NCBI GenBank assembly: GCA_965275915.1 | Contig: CBDHYI010000005.1 | Coordinates: 496,001 to 560,000, forward strand | Reading direction: 5' to 3' | Length of the DNA stretch: 64,000 nucleotides | Source: JBDWFY01 sp965275915 | GTDB taxonomy: Bacteria > Pseudomonadota > Alphaproteobacteria > Rhizobiales > Stappiaceae | Shown: piece by piece, positions 9,226 to 18,553 of the stretch | Layout of the letters: every line of letters begins with the position of its first letter | Position numbering within the stretch: the stretch's first letter is position 1 | Notes under the pieces: model-generated | What the model saw: the letters and a program-made list of their open reading frames with translations, nothing else | Databases searched by the model: none | What the model was told of the DNA's origin: nothing | Program-made: the position numbers and the translations under genes

Positions 9226-11487
9226 TCAACCGTCACTTTTTTCCGCAATTTTTTCTGTTGTTTGATCGTCCGGTTCGGCTGCCAGATTCTTGGCCAGCCT
9301 CAATCTGATCATGGCCCCCCAGCCACCATCGGTAACCTCCGGCGCGTCAAGAAGATCAATCCCGCCACCATGCTCCTCCATGATCTTTCTTACAATCGCC
9401 AATCCAAGACCGGTCCCCTTTTCCCGTGTCGTCATATAAGGCTCAAGCAGCCGTTGCCTGTTTTCAGTAGGCAGTCCAAGGCCGTTGTCAATGATGTCGA
9501 TGACATACTCATCCTTTTGGTCGCTGAGCCGGACTTTTATCTTCCCTGACCAGTTTTCCCGTCCCGATACAGCAGATACGGATTCGGAGGCGTTCTTGAT
9601 GACATTTGTCACCGCCTGACCGACCAGTCGATGGTCGAGCCAGGCGATTGCCGGAACTTCGGGCAGCTCGGTCTCATACTCGATATCGGGATTGGCGACC
9701 GATTGCATAAACGTGCTTTCCCGAACAATCTCAGACAGATCCTTTTTCGCTTTAGAGGCTTCGGGCATCCGTGCGAAGGACGAAAATTCGTCTACCATGC
9801 GCCCGATATCGCCCACCTGGCGGACGATCGTATCGACGCACTGGTCGAAAACCGTCCGGTCTTCCTCAATCTGTTTGCCGTACCGGCGTCGAATACGCTC
9901 TGCGGACAGTTGAATCGGAGTAAGCGGATTCTTGATTTCGTGGGCGATTCGCCGGGCGACATCCGCCCATGCGGTGTTGCGCTGCGCAGCGATAAGGTCC
10001 GTGATGTCATCAAGCGTAATGACAAAGCCGTGTTCACGCACTTCCGTGTCCTCGGTGGTCAGGCGCACATTGACAATCCGTTCGCGGCCACCCCTGACCA
10101 TCGTAATCTGTGTCTGACGCGAATCGGCAATGTCCATCGACAGAGCCTCATCTATGAATGCGGTCAGTTCAGGGATGACCGTATCGATCCGTTCACCGAT
10201 AAGCTTCGCTTCCTGCGACTCCAGCAAGGCCAGCGAGGAGCGGTTCAAAAGCGTGATGACACCCTTTTCGTCGATCCCGATAACACCGGACGTCACGCCG
10301 GCAAGTACCGCCTCGGTAAAGCGGCGACGGCGGTCTATCTGGTCGTTGGCGGCCAGGAGCGCATTCCGTTGGCCCCTCAGCTCAGATGTCATCGTGTTGA
10401 ACGTCGACCCAAGATCGGCAAGATCGCCGTAACGGCGGTCCGTCGGAACCTGCACATAGAGATTTCCGCGCGACACCTGCCCTGCGGCCCCGATCAGACG
10501 GCGGATCGGGGCAACCAGACGATTGGCAAATCCAAAGCCAAGCCAGGTTGAACTGAGCAGCAGAACAAGACTCACCCCGATATAAACAAGGGCAAAGGCG
10601 ACCTGCACACCAAATCGCGTTTCTTCAAGGTTGTTGAAATCCGTCGCACTGTCCTGTGCAATCCTCAAATACTCAATAACGCGCGGATCCATTGCCCTGA
10701 GCACGAAGAGATACATGTCGTCATAGGCCTGAAGTTTCATCAGACCGCCGACCATATTCGAGATACCCGGAGCGATAATAACCGGTTGATCCTTGTCCGC
10801 CTGCTCAAATGCCTTTTCCGGCGGCAGGGGGAACTTCCGATTTCCCTGCAAAATCGTGCGGAGCAGAACGCTGCCGTCCCGTTTGAGAAGAAAAGCGGCC
10901 GGAACCGAGCGCAGACCGGCCTGCGTCTCGAAAAACTTGTCAAACCGGCTTGGCTCAAAATTGTAAACCGGCTTTGCCCGGTCAATATCGGCGGCCATCG
11001 CCAACAGGTCCGCTCTCAGGACGTGCCCGTGTTCCTGCACGTACGCTTGAGCCACTGTCAGAGCATTGTCGACGATCTGGCGGGTTCTTTTTTCGAACCA
11101 GCGGTCAAGGCCCTGGTCGAGCGTGATACTGGCCACAACAGCAATCAGAACAGCCGGAATGGCGGCAATGATACTGAACAGCGTTACGATCCTGACATGC
11201 AGGCGGGCCGCCGCGCGACCATGCTGCCGGGCAATCACCAGATTACGGATTTCCCAGCCGATCGACCCGATCAGACCCGTCACAAGCAGACTGTTCACGA
11301 TCAGACTGATCTGAATAATGTCTTCGGTCGGCTCAATGCTCGTAAGTCCGGTCAGGACGGCGAATGTGACGGCGACCGAGATAATGGCCAGAACCATAAA
11401 CAGCAGACCGATGGTACGCGCCGTTCGGCTGGTTCCATCGCCGCCGGAGATCAGCAGCGCCCTGTTGAGTGTTTCAATTGTCGCCAT
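9226..11487 (-). CDS. ntrY: Membrane sensor histidine kinase NtrY
   Basis: A 753-residue membrane histidine kinase for NtrX, connected to nitrogen and redox or microaerobic responses in alphaproteobacteria. Several transmembrane helices lie in the first 120 residues. A periplasmic segment is followed by another helix near 290-315, then HAMP, PAS, the H-box HEIKNPLTPIQLSAERIRR and an ATPase domain with DNGLGLP and GTGLGLAIV. The stop overlaps or abuts the start of ntrX, so the two are probably translated as a pair. The 240 bp upstream, up to the ntrC stop, contain no gene and should hold the promoter of ntrYX-trkA. Confidence 0.95.
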   Translation of the reverse strand: MATIETLNRALLISGGDGTSRTARTIGLLFMVLAIISVAVTFAVLTGLTSIEPTEDIIQISLIVNSLLVTGLIGSIGWEIRNLVIARQHGRAAARLHVRIVTLFSIIAAIPAVLIAVVASITLDQGLDRWFEKRTRQIVDNALTVAQAYVQEHGHVLRADLLAMAADIDRAKPVYNFEPSRFDKFFETQAGLRSVPAAFLLKRDGSVLLRTILQGNRKFPLPPEKAFEQADKDQPVIIAPGISNMVGGLMKLQAYDDMYLFVLRAMDPRVIEYLRIAQDSATDFNNLEETRFGVQVAFALVYIGVSLVLLLSSTWLGFGFANRLVAPIRRLIGAAGQVSRGNLYVQVPTDRRYGDLADLGSTFNTMTSELRGQRNALLAANDQIDRRRRFTEAVLAGVTSGVIGIDEKGVITLLNRSSLALLESQEAKLIGERIDTVIPELTAFIDEALSMDIADSRQTQITMVRGGRERIVNVRLTTEDTEVREHGFVITLDDITDLIAAQRNTAWADVARRIAHEIKNPLTPIQLSAERIRRRYGKQIEEDRTVFDQCVDTIVRQVGDIGRMVDEFSSFARMPEASKAKKDLSEIVRESTFMQSVANPDIEYETELPEVPAIAWLDHRLVGQAVTNVIKNASESVSAVSGRENWSGKIKVRLSDQKDEYVIDIIDNGLGLPTENRQRLLEPYMTTREKGTGLGLAIVRKIMEEHGGGIDLLDAPEVTDGGWGAMIRLRLAKNLAAEPDDQTTEKIAEKSDG

Positions 11488-11728
11488 GTATTAGATGTGC
11501 CTGAACGCTGATGGCTTGCACCAAAGGAACTCAGGAATGATCCATTTGCATATTATACGATGTCATCAGGCTTACTGATAGCACAATGTTGCAAAAATAC
11601 GACATACGAAACATAAATCACACAATGGTCTACGCGTATAGGTAGCAGCAGCGCGTGCCTGAGATGATCTACACCGTCGCAGACATCATATCGGAACCGA
11701 AATTAAATCCAAAAACTCTTTGTCGGCT

Positions 11729-13168
11729 TCAACGCGAACTTCTGATGACCTGAATATCGAGATCTCTGATTTTTTTTCTCAACGTGTTGCGATTGACGCC
11801 CAAAAGTTCCGCAGCCTTGATCTGATTGCCTCGGGTCGCAGCCAGCACGGCTCCAATGAGCGGATATTCGACTTCCCGCAAAATGCGGTGATAGAGGCCC
11901 GGCGGCGGAAGAGCATCGCCAAACTGTTCGAAATAGCCGTTCATAAACCGTTCAACAGATCCACTCAGGCTTTCATCACCCTCAGGTTCGTTGGCATCCG
12001 CACTGACGACCGGCTGAGAGAGCTCCTGATCAACAATACTCTTCGTGATGACATCCTGCGGATAAAGAGCAGCAAGTCGGCGAATGAGATTTTCAAGTTC
12101 GCGAATGTTGCCCGGCCAGCGATACCGCTGCATTTGTTCGATAGCGGCCTGTTCGATTTGTTTTGCCGGCAATCCTTCCTTCGCAACCAGATTGAAAAAA
12201 TGCCGAACGAGATCGGGAACATCGTCAATCCGTTCCCTCAACGGCGGCAACCGGATCGGCACCACATTCAGGCGGAAAAACAGGTCCTCCCGGAAAAGTC
12301 CTTGATTGATCAGCTGTGTCAGATCCTTGTTCGTCGCCGCGACGATCCGCACATCCGTCTTGATCGGCGTGCGGCCGCCAACCGTCGTATACTCCCCCTG
12401 TTGCAGAACACGTAACAGACGGGTCTGTGCCTCCATCGGCATGTCGCCGATTTCGTCCAGAAACAACGTGCCGCCGTCCGCCTGTTCAAACCGCCCCGCA
12501 CTGCGCGTCTGCGCACCGGTAAATGCACCTTTTTCGTGCCCGAAAAGTTCCGCTTCAATCAGATCGCGGGGAATCGCCGCCATATTGATCGCAACAAACG
12601 GGCCGTTGCGGCGCTTGCCATAATCATGCAGTGCCCTTGCAACCAGTTCCTTGCCGGTACCGGATTCGCCGTTGATCATAACGCTGAGGTCGGTTTGCAT
12701 CAGCCGGGCGAGAACCCGGTAGATCTCCTGCATTGCCGCGGACCGGCCGACCAGGGGGATGTTCTCAGGTGCTTCCTCGTCCGACCGCATGCGCTCGGTC
12801 TTCGGCTCCGCCAGCGCGCGGCCGATAATTGAAATCAGTTCTTTCAGATCAAACGGCTTGGGCAGATATTCATAGGCGCCCTTTTCCGACGCTTTGATTG
12901 CCGTCATGAAGGTATTCTGAGCGCTCATGACGACGATCGGCAGATCAGGGCGCAGTTTTTTCATTCTGGGCAGCAGATCGAAGGCATTTTCATCGGGCAT
13001 GATCACGTCAGTAATCACGAGATCCCCTTCCCCGGAGCTGACCCAGCGCCAGAGGGTCGCCGCATTGGATGTCAGACGGACCGTATACCCGGCCCGGGAC
13101 AGCGCCTGATTAAGGACCGTACGAATTGCCGCGTCATCATCGGCCACGAGAATGTTGCCGGTGGGCAT
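11729..13168 (-). CDS. ntrC: Nitrogen regulator NtrC (sigma54 activator)
   Basis: A response regulator of about 479 residues that activates sigma54-dependent nitrogen-assimilation promoters. The receiver is complete with phosphoacceptor D54 in VITDVIMPDE. The AAA+ domain has Walker A GESGTGKE and an intact sigma54 loop ELFGHEKGAFTGA, in contrast to NtrX in the same window. The C-terminal Fis-type HTH is GNQIKAAELLGVNRNTLRKKI. The ATG at 13168 matches family starts (MxTGxILVADDD). A GTG at 13174 would overlap the ntrB stop by 4 nt and is also possible, with AGGA upstream of both. It forms an operon with dusB and ntrB. Confidence 0.96.
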   Translation of the reverse strand: MPTGNILVADDDAAIRTVLNQALSRAGYTVRLTSNAATLWRWVSSGEGDLVITDVIMPDENAFDLLPRMKKLRPDLPIVVMSAQNTFMTAIKASEKGAYEYLPKPFDLKELISIIGRALAEPKTERMRSDEEAPENIPLVGRSAAMQEIYRVLARLMQTDLSVMINGESGTGKELVARALHDYGKRRNGPFVAINMAAIPRDLIEAELFGHEKGAFTGAQTRSAGRFEQADGGTLFLDEIGDMPMEAQTRLLRVLQQGEYTTVGGRTPIKTDVRIVAATNKDLTQLINQGLFREDLFFRLNVVPIRLPPLRERIDDVPDLVRHFFNLVAKEGLPAKQIEQAAIEQMQRYRWPGNIRELENLIRRLAALYPQDVITKSIVDQELSQPVVSADANEPEGDESLSGSVERFMNGYFEQFGDALPPPGLYHRILREVEYPLIGAVLAATRGNQIKAAELLGVNRNTLRKKIRDLDIQVIRSSR

Positions 13169-13170
13169 GT

Positions 13171-14313
13171 TCACTGCTTCCTGTTGTGCGTTACCGGGTT
13201 TTGCTTGTTCGAATAGGCGGGCATCAGAATGCGGAAGACTGTACCGCCGGAAACGGAATCACATTCAATAACGCCGCCATGATCGCCGATTATCTTGGCA
13301 ACCAGCGCCAGACCGAGACCGCTCCCGTTGATTTTCGTTGTTACAAAAGGATCGAACAAATGCGGCAGCAGATCTGCCGGAACGCCGGGTCCGTTGTCCC
13401 GGACACAGAATTCCAGCGGCAGACTGACCCGGTCCCTGGTGCCTGGGACCGACAATCGTATTCCGGGCCGGAACGAGGTGGTCAGCGTAATCTCGCCATC
13501 GGGACTGTCCCCAATGGCTTCGGATGCATTCTTGATCAGATTGAGGAACACCTGGATCAGTTGATCCCGATTGGCATAAACCGAGGGCAGCGAGGGGTCA
13601 TACTCCTCGATAATATCGATTTCACTTGCAAAGCCTGACTGGGCCAGCCGTTTCACGTGATCGAGAACGACATGGATATTGACCGGTTCCCGTTCGACCG
13701 GCCGTTCATCGGAAAACACCTCCATCCGATCAACCAGTTTCACGATCCGATCCGCTTCATCCATGATCAGCCGGGTCAGGGACCGATCCCCCTCCTCCGC
13801 GTTTTGCTCCAGCAGCTGGGCGGCACCGCGGATGCCGGACAGCGGGTTGCGGATCTCATGTGCCAGCATCGCCGCCAGCCCCGTCACGGTCCGTGCGGCG
13901 CCGCGGGAGGTGAGTTGCCGGTCAATCTTGTCGGCCATCGTACGCTCCTGAAGCATCAGGACGACATGACCTGCCATCTCATTCATGGGAGCGGCATAGA
14001 TATCGACGATCCGTTCGGCACCAATTCGCGGTGTTCCGATATCGACTTTATATTCGTTTACTGCGGCACTTCGGTCCCGGACCTGGGCGACCAGAGTCAA
14101 CAACGGACTCCCGAAGGGAACGAAGTAAGACAGCGGATGCCGCTTCAGCACCGAGGAGCTCGACCTGAAAAAAACCTCCGCCGGCCCGTTTGCGGACGAA
14201 ATATTGCCGTCAGGATCGATCAGCAGAACCGGGTTGGGCAACGCGTCCAGAATGGTCTGGCTCAGCCTTGCCGCCTGCTCGCGTCCGGTGCTCCTGTTTT
14301 CGTGCTTTGACAC
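13171..14313 (-). CDS. ntrB: Nitrogen sensor kinase NtrB (GlnL)
   Basis: A 380-residue soluble histidine kinase that phosphorylates NtrC under nitrogen limitation and is controlled by PII. It has an N-terminal PAS domain (about 20-130) and the H-box LAHEIRNPLSGIRGAAQLLEQ. The ATPase domain contains NLIKNASEA, DNGPGVP and GSGLGLALVAKI. There is no membrane segment. The start is a GTG at 14313 that overlaps the dusB stop by one base (TAGTG), and its own stop overlaps the region of the ntrC start, so dusB-ntrB-ntrC is one translationally coupled unit, the nifR3-ntrB-ntrC order of Rhizobiales. Confidence 0.95.
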   Translation of the reverse strand: MSKHENRSTGREQAARLSQTILDALPNPVLLIDPDGNISSANGPAEVFFRSSSSVLKRHPLSYFVPFGSPLLTLVAQVRDRSAAVNEYKVDIGTPRIGAERIVDIYAAPMNEMAGHVVLMLQERTMADKIDRQLTSRGAARTVTGLAAMLAHEIRNPLSGIRGAAQLLEQNAEEGDRSLTRLIMDEADRIVKLVDRMEVFSDERPVEREPVNIHVVLDHVKRLAQSGFASEIDIIEEYDPSLPSVYANRDQLIQVFLNLIKNASEAIGDSPDGEITLTTSFRPGIRLSVPGTRDRVSLPLEFCVRDNGPGVPADLLPHLFDPFVTTKINGSGLGLALVAKIIGDHGGVIECDSVSGGTVFRILMPAYSNKQNPVTHNRKQ

Positions 14314-15332
14314 TATGCGGCACTCCGGACCTGCGCATCGGAGAACCAGCTTCTGGCGATCCGCCTGACATCGGAGGGCGAGTCGCCCGTCAGCATCGAC
14401 CGGCGCACATCCGGGGCTATCGCGCGGCCCGTCTCTGTGGTTGCCATATACCAGGACAGATGCTTCCGTGCGGTCCGTACGCCTATCGTCTCACCATAGT
14501 GCTGAAGTATGCCCTCATAATGCTCAATAATCAGATCACCCAGAGCCGCACCCTCAAGAGGCTCGGCGGCCGCGTCCCCGGCCAGGGTCCGGGCCACATT
14601 CCCCGCCAGCCACGGTCTGCCATAACTGGCCCGACCGATCATCACGCCGCGCGCGCCGGACTGTTCAAGCAGCACAAGCGCATCGTCGGCATTCATGCAG
14701 TCGCCATTGGCGATCACCGGAATCTCGACCGCTTCGCTCACTGCCCGAATGGCCTGCCAGTCCGCTCGGCCTTTGTAAAACTGGCACCGCGTTCGGCCAT
14801 GTACGGTAATCATCTGCACACCGGTGGCTTCCGCCCGTTTTGCCAGCTCAGGCGCGTTGATGGACCGGTCGTCCCATCCAAGACGCATCTTTACGGTGAC
14901 AGGCAGGTCCACGGCGGCGACCGTCGCCTCGATCAACGTTATCGCATGATCAAGATCCCGCATCAGTGCCGAACCGGAGTAACCGGTCGTAACCCGCTTT
15001 GAAGGGCATCCCATATTGATATCGATAATGTCGGCTCCGGCCGCCGCAGCGATCCGCGCTCCTTCGGTCATCCACTTCGCTTCGCGGCCGGCAAGCTGGA
15101 CCACATGTGGCGAAAGACCGCCGGCTTCTGCCCTGAGGCAGGTTTCCTCATGGCCTCCCGCCAGCGCATCACTTGCCACCATTTCCGAGACAACCAGACC
15201 GGCTCCGAAGCGGTGAGCCAACCGGCGAAATGGCAGGTCTGTTACACCTGACATAGGCGCCAGAAATACGGTATTGGGAAGTCTGACGGATCCGATAGTC
15301 AGGACGCCGCAAGGATTTTCATCAATCTGCAA
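14313..15332 (-). CDS. dusB: tRNA-dihydrouridine synthase (DusB/NifR3)
   Basis: A 339-residue FMN TIM-barrel enzyme that reduces uridines in the tRNA D-loop. It has the family marks LAPMSGVTDLPFRRL, the active-site Cys in DINMGCPSKRV, KMRLGWDD and VHGRTRCQFYKGRADW, followed by the FMN-phosphate site IANGDC and GVMIGRASYGRPW. The gene is historically called nifR3 because it precedes ntrBC. No ATG fits the N-terminus; TTG at 15332 with AGGA upstream, just after an in-frame TAG, is the likely start. It is divergent from ispDF across 161 bp. Confidence 0.95.
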   Translation of the reverse strand: MQIDENPCGVLTIGSVRLPNTVFLAPMSGVTDLPFRRLAHRFGAGLVVSEMVASDALAGGHEETCLRAEAGGLSPHVVQLAGREAKWMTEGARIAAAAGADIIDINMGCPSKRVTTGYSGSALMRDLDHAITLIEATVAAVDLPVTVKMRLGWDDRSINAPELAKRAEATGVQMITVHGRTRCQFYKGRADWQAIRAVSEAVEIPVIANGDCMNADDALVLLEQSGARGVMIGRASYGRPWLAGNVARTLAGDAAAEPLEGAALGDLIIEHYEGILQHYGETIGVRTARKHLSWYMATTETGRAIAPDVRRSMLTGDSPSDVRRIARSWFSDAQVRSAA

Positions 15333-15493
15333 TATGATTAATTCCTAAGCAGATGCCATATTGCCTATATTCTAGTCATAATCATCCGCTGGGCAAGCGG
15401 TCCGCACATTTTTTTTTGCTCAGGCAATTGCCAGCGGGCACATGATCTGCGCAAAACCGTGCCAATTCTGAGTGCGATCGGCAAAAAACGGAT

Positions 15494-16732
15494 ATGTCTC
15501 AACTGATCGAAAACAACATAACGGCCCTGATTGTTGCAGCGGGCCGCGGCAGCCGTCTGGCGGACCACAGCGATCAGGCGCCGAAGCAGTACAGGAAAGT
15601 TGGCGGCAAATCCATCCTCGCCCGGACCTTGTCGACATTTCTTCAAGCCCCGCAGATAAACAACGTCCTGACCGTCATTCACGAAGACGATCATACAGCG
15701 TGGCAATCCGTGCGTGATGAGCTGTCCACCGGACTGTCCCCCGAGACACTGGACAAGCTCATGCCAACCTGCGTTGGCGGAGCCAGTCGGCAACACTCTG
15801 TCTATCTGGGCCTTGAGCATCTTGCACCATCACCTCCCACGCTTGTTCTTATTCACGATGCTGCCCGTCCCTTTGTGACCACGCAGGTGATTCAAGACGT
15901 GATTGCGCCGCTTGTTGCAGGCGAGTCTGCCGTCCTGAGTGCGATCAAGGCCATCGATACGCTCAAGCGCGCTACCGACGGCACTTACGTGATGGACACC
16001 GTGTCCAGAAACGGAATCTGGCAGGCCCAGACACCACAAGGCTTTCAGTTCGATCCTATTTTCGCCGCCCACAAGCGCGCAAGACTTGCCAGCCAGGATC
16101 AATTTACAGATGATGCCGCCATCGCCGAGTGGGCGCAGATCCCGGTGCGGCTGATTGAGGGCGACAGGGACAATATCAAGATCACAACACATGATGATCT
16201 GGAACAGGCGGACAGGCGTTGCATGATGCGGCATTTCGCAGAGACCTCCGATATAAGAACCGGCACCGGGTTTGATGTCCATGCATTTGAGGACGGCAAC
16301 GACGTCATTCTGGGCGGCATTACGATCAAGCATGACCGCAAGCTCAAAGGACACTCCGATGCGGATGTGGTTTTGCACACGCTGACGGACGCAATATTCG
16401 GGGCTTTGGCGGATGGGGATATCGGCGACCATTTTCCGCCGTCCGACGAACGCTGGAAAGACGCATCGTCAGACATTTTTCTGAAGGCAGCCTGCGATCG
16501 TGTCAGAGAACGGGGCGGCCTGATCGCTCATCTCGATGCCACGATCATGTGCGAACATCCCAAGATCGGACCGCATCGGAAGGCCATACGCGAGTCCATT
16601 GCGTCGATCTGCGACCTTGCTTCCGATCGGGTTTCCGTTAAGGCAACCACGACGGAGAAGTTGGGGTTTACAGGACGGGGCGAAGGAATGGCCTGCCTTG
16701 CGACCGCGACAATCCGTTTGCCGCTCGCCTGA
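15494..16732 (+). CDS. ispDF: Bifunctional IspD/IspF isoprenoid enzyme
   Basis: A 412-residue fusion of 2-C-methyl-D-erythritol 4-phosphate cytidylyltransferase (IspD, about 1-240) and 2-C-methyl-D-erythritol 2,4-cyclodiphosphate synthase (IspF, about 253-412), two non-consecutive steps of the MEP pathway. IspD shows VAAGRGSRL with PKQYRKVGGKSIL, then IHDAARPFV. IspF shows TGFDVHAF with metal-binding Asp and His, GGITI, GHSDADVVLH, GDIGDHFPPSDERWK and the C-terminal TTTEKLGFTGRGEGMA. The fusion is characteristic of alphaproteobacteria and epsilonproteobacteria. The ATG at 15494 is used. Confidence 0.97.
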   Translation: MSQLIENNITALIVAAGRGSRLADHSDQAPKQYRKVGGKSILARTLSTFLQAPQINNVLTVIHEDDHTAWQSVRDELSTGLSPETLDKLMPTCVGGASRQHSVYLGLEHLAPSPPTLVLIHDAARPFVTTQVIQDVIAPLVAGESAVLSAIKAIDTLKRATDGTYVMDTVSRNGIWQAQTPQGFQFDPIFAAHKRARLASQDQFTDDAAIAEWAQIPVRLIEGDRDNIKITTHDDLEQADRRCMMRHFAETSDIRTGTGFDVHAFEDGNDVILGGITIKHDRKLKGHSDADVVLHTLTDAIFGALADGDIGDHFPPSDERWKDASSDIFLKAACDRVRERGGLIAHLDATIMCEHPKIGPHRKAIRESIASICDLASDRVSVKATTTEKLGFTGRGEGMACLATATIRLPLA

Positions 16733-16745
16733 GATCAGCCGGACA

Positions 16746-17255
16746 ATGCATTTTTCAAGAGAAACACTCGATCTTGCCGAAAATGTACTCAGCCAGTGCC
16801 GGGACCGCGGCATCGTAGTGTCCACGGCAGAATCCTGCACCGGCGGTATGGTGGCCGGAGCGCTCACGGAGATTGCGGGATCCTCCGACGTCCTTGACCG
16901 GGGCTTTGTGACATATTCCAATCAGGCAAAATCCGAGATGCTCGGCATTTCCCCTGCACTCATTGAGGATGTCGGAGCGGTGAGCGAGCAGGTCGCCCGC
17001 GCCATGGCTGAAGGCGCACTGAAGCGCTCCGGAGCAACACTGACCGTTTCGATCACAGGTATCGCCGGACCGGGCGGCGGTTCAGCGGAAAAGCCGGTTG
17101 GCCTCGTGCACTTTGCCGCGGCATCGGCACTTTCGCAAACCCGCCACCTGGAAAGACAGTTCGGTGACCGGAGCCGAAACGAGATCCGGCATGACAGCGT
17201 AAATCAAGCCTTAAAATTGCTGTTGGATTTTAGCGTTTCCCTGAACGCCCCTTAA
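16746..17255 (+). CDS. pncC: CinA-family nicotinamide-nucleotide amidohydrolase
   Basis: A 169-residue stand-alone CinA C-terminal domain, the PncC type that deamidates NMN to nicotinic acid mononucleotide for NAD recycling. Motifs are TAESCTGGMVAGALTEIAGSS, with the Ser and Thr of the active site, FVTYSNQAK, and TGIAGPGGGSAEKPVGLV. The ATG at 16746, 13 bp after ispDF, gives the proper family N-terminus; the frame is open further upstream but overlaps ispF and is not used. It is co-directional with ispDF and probably in the same transcript. Confidence 0.92.
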   Translation: MHFSRETLDLAENVLSQCRDRGIVVSTAESCTGGMVAGALTEIAGSSDVLDRGFVTYSNQAKSEMLGISPALIEDVGAVSEQVARAMAEGALKRSGATLTVSITGIAGPGGGSAEKPVGLVHFAAASALSQTRHLERQFGDRSRNEIRHDSVNQALKLLLDFSVSLNAP

Positions 17256-17389
17256 ACAAAATTCCGGCATATTAGAACTAACGCACATTCTTTCTTACCA
17301 TCCGGTGCCGACCGCGCGTTTGGTCCGGGGTGTTTGGAAATACGTTTTCAGAATGATGCTTCCAGGTTTGACACGCGCCGGAAACCGAA

Positions 17390-17842
17390 ATGCGCCGACA
17401 GTTGATAATAGCCGCTTTTGCCACACTCGCCTTTACTGCGTCCGGTGCGGCAGAGATCGTTCATATGGTGTCCCGCGAATCCCGCGGGGAGTTTCACGGC
17501 AGCCAACGCGTCTTCACCACGCCGGCCTCAGAGTACCGAATGGTTGAATTCTGCGGGCGCAACTACTGGGTCGATCCCTTTTCGGTTGCCTGGGCGCATT
17601 GGGAAACCGAAAACAACCGGGCCATAACGATCGAGCGCGTTGGCGAGAATGGCTGGTTGATCCTCTGTCACGCTATCGAAAAGAGGGTCTCTTTAAGGGA
17701 CCTCGGGATAGAAGAACACTATGCCTCTTATTACAATCGGGGTGTTCGTACTGCCGAAAAACGTCGTACCATCACACGCCTGCAAGCCGCGTTTTCTTAT
17801 CTGAAAAAGAACAAAACCAAGGACTACCGGCTGGTGCGGTAA
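17390..17842 (+). CDS. Exported hypothetical protein
   Basis: A 150-residue protein of no family I recognise. A cleavable signal peptide is likely: MRRQLIIAAFATLAFTASGAAE has an n-region with two Arg, a hydrophobic core and an A-x-A-like cleavage site near residue 20. The mature part is aromatic- and Arg-rich and ends in a basic tail (KKNKTKDYRLVR). Two cysteines lie near residues 54 and 93. It follows the cinA-type gene by 134 bp on the same strand and converges with the ratA-like gene. Function unknown; a periplasmic location is inferred from the signal peptide. Confidence 0.7.
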   Translation: MRRQLIIAAFATLAFTASGAAEIVHMVSRESRGEFHGSQRVFTTPASEYRMVEFCGRNYWVDPFSVAWAHWETENNRAITIERVGENGWLILCHAIEKRVSLRDLGIEEHYASYYNRGVRTAEKRRTITRLQAAFSYLKKNKTKDYRLVR

Positions 17843-17865
17843 AGCAACCGCGGAAACGGGACCGG

Positions 17866-18324
17866 TTACACAGCCGCACCATAGATTTCGTCTGCCCGGG
17901 CTTCAAATGCATCTGAAAACCGTCTGAATGCGCGATCGAACATCGCGCCCATAAGCGCGCTCAAAGCCCGGCTCTTGAACTCATAGGCGATATAGAAGCA
18001 CACTTCGCTGCGACTGTCGTCAAGATCAGTGAAATTCCACCGGTTTTCCAGATGCCGAAACGGTCCGTCCAAGTACTCGACCAGAATTTCCCTGTCGGCC
18101 GGCCGTAGCGTCACCCTGCTGGTGAAGGTCTCCCTGAACACCTTGTAAGCAACCGTCATATCCGCCACCAGAATCGTCGATCCGTCGGCGAGCTCGCGCC
18201 GGCCTTTGACGTCCAGCGACTGGCACAAGGGAACAAATCTGGGATATTTTTCGATATCGGCAACCAGCGCGAACATGTCCTGTGCACTGTGGTCCACGGT
18301 ATGTTTGGTCTGAAACGACGGCAT
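17866..18324 (-). CDS. RatA/COQ10-like SRPBCC (START-fold) protein
   Basis: A 152-residue protein of the polyketide-cyclase/START superfamily, often named type II toxin-antitoxin RatA or coenzyme Q-binding COQ10-like. Typical features are MPSFQTKHTVDHSAQDMFALVADIEKYPRFVPLC, the middle segment TSRVTLRP, and the C-terminal helix LMGAMFDRAFRRFSDAFEARA. In bacteria and mitochondria, members bind ubiquinone-like lipids and support respiration. The toxin label comes from the E. coli homologue; there is no antitoxin beside it here. It lies downstream of lipA on the same strand, a usual alphaproteobacterial neighbourhood. Confidence 0.85.
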   Translation of the reverse strand: MPSFQTKHTVDHSAQDMFALVADIEKYPRFVPLCQSLDVKGRRELADGSTILVADMTVAYKVFRETFTSRVTLRPADREILVEYLDGPFRHLENRWNFTDLDDSRSEVCFYIAYEFKSRALSALMGAMFDRAFRRFSDAFEARADEIYGAAV

Positions 18325-18553
18325 TCAGGCGCACTTATCCAGTTTTTCGTTCGGGCCAAGCACCGCAATATCAGCCCATTTCCGTAACGCTAATCATAGG
18401 GCATTTAACACGGCATTTCTTCCACGACGTGCCAATAAACTCAAGAATACTCATAATCAACGGGAATCGACCGTCACATCCGCCTGATTGTCGCGGCAAA
18501 AACGGGCACAATGTCCGTAAACACCGTTTCCTTCCGCAAGATCAACGCCACGT

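Noticed and set aside
11640..11665. Possible sigma54 promoter for ntrYX (AGGCACG on the minus strand)
   Set aside because: The -24-like element is good, but the GC of the -12 element is not at the required 10-nt spacing.
17866..18324. Toxin-antitoxin system (RatA)
   Set aside because: The family name suggests a toxin, but there is no antitoxin neighbour and the sequence fits the COQ10-like lipid-binding group.
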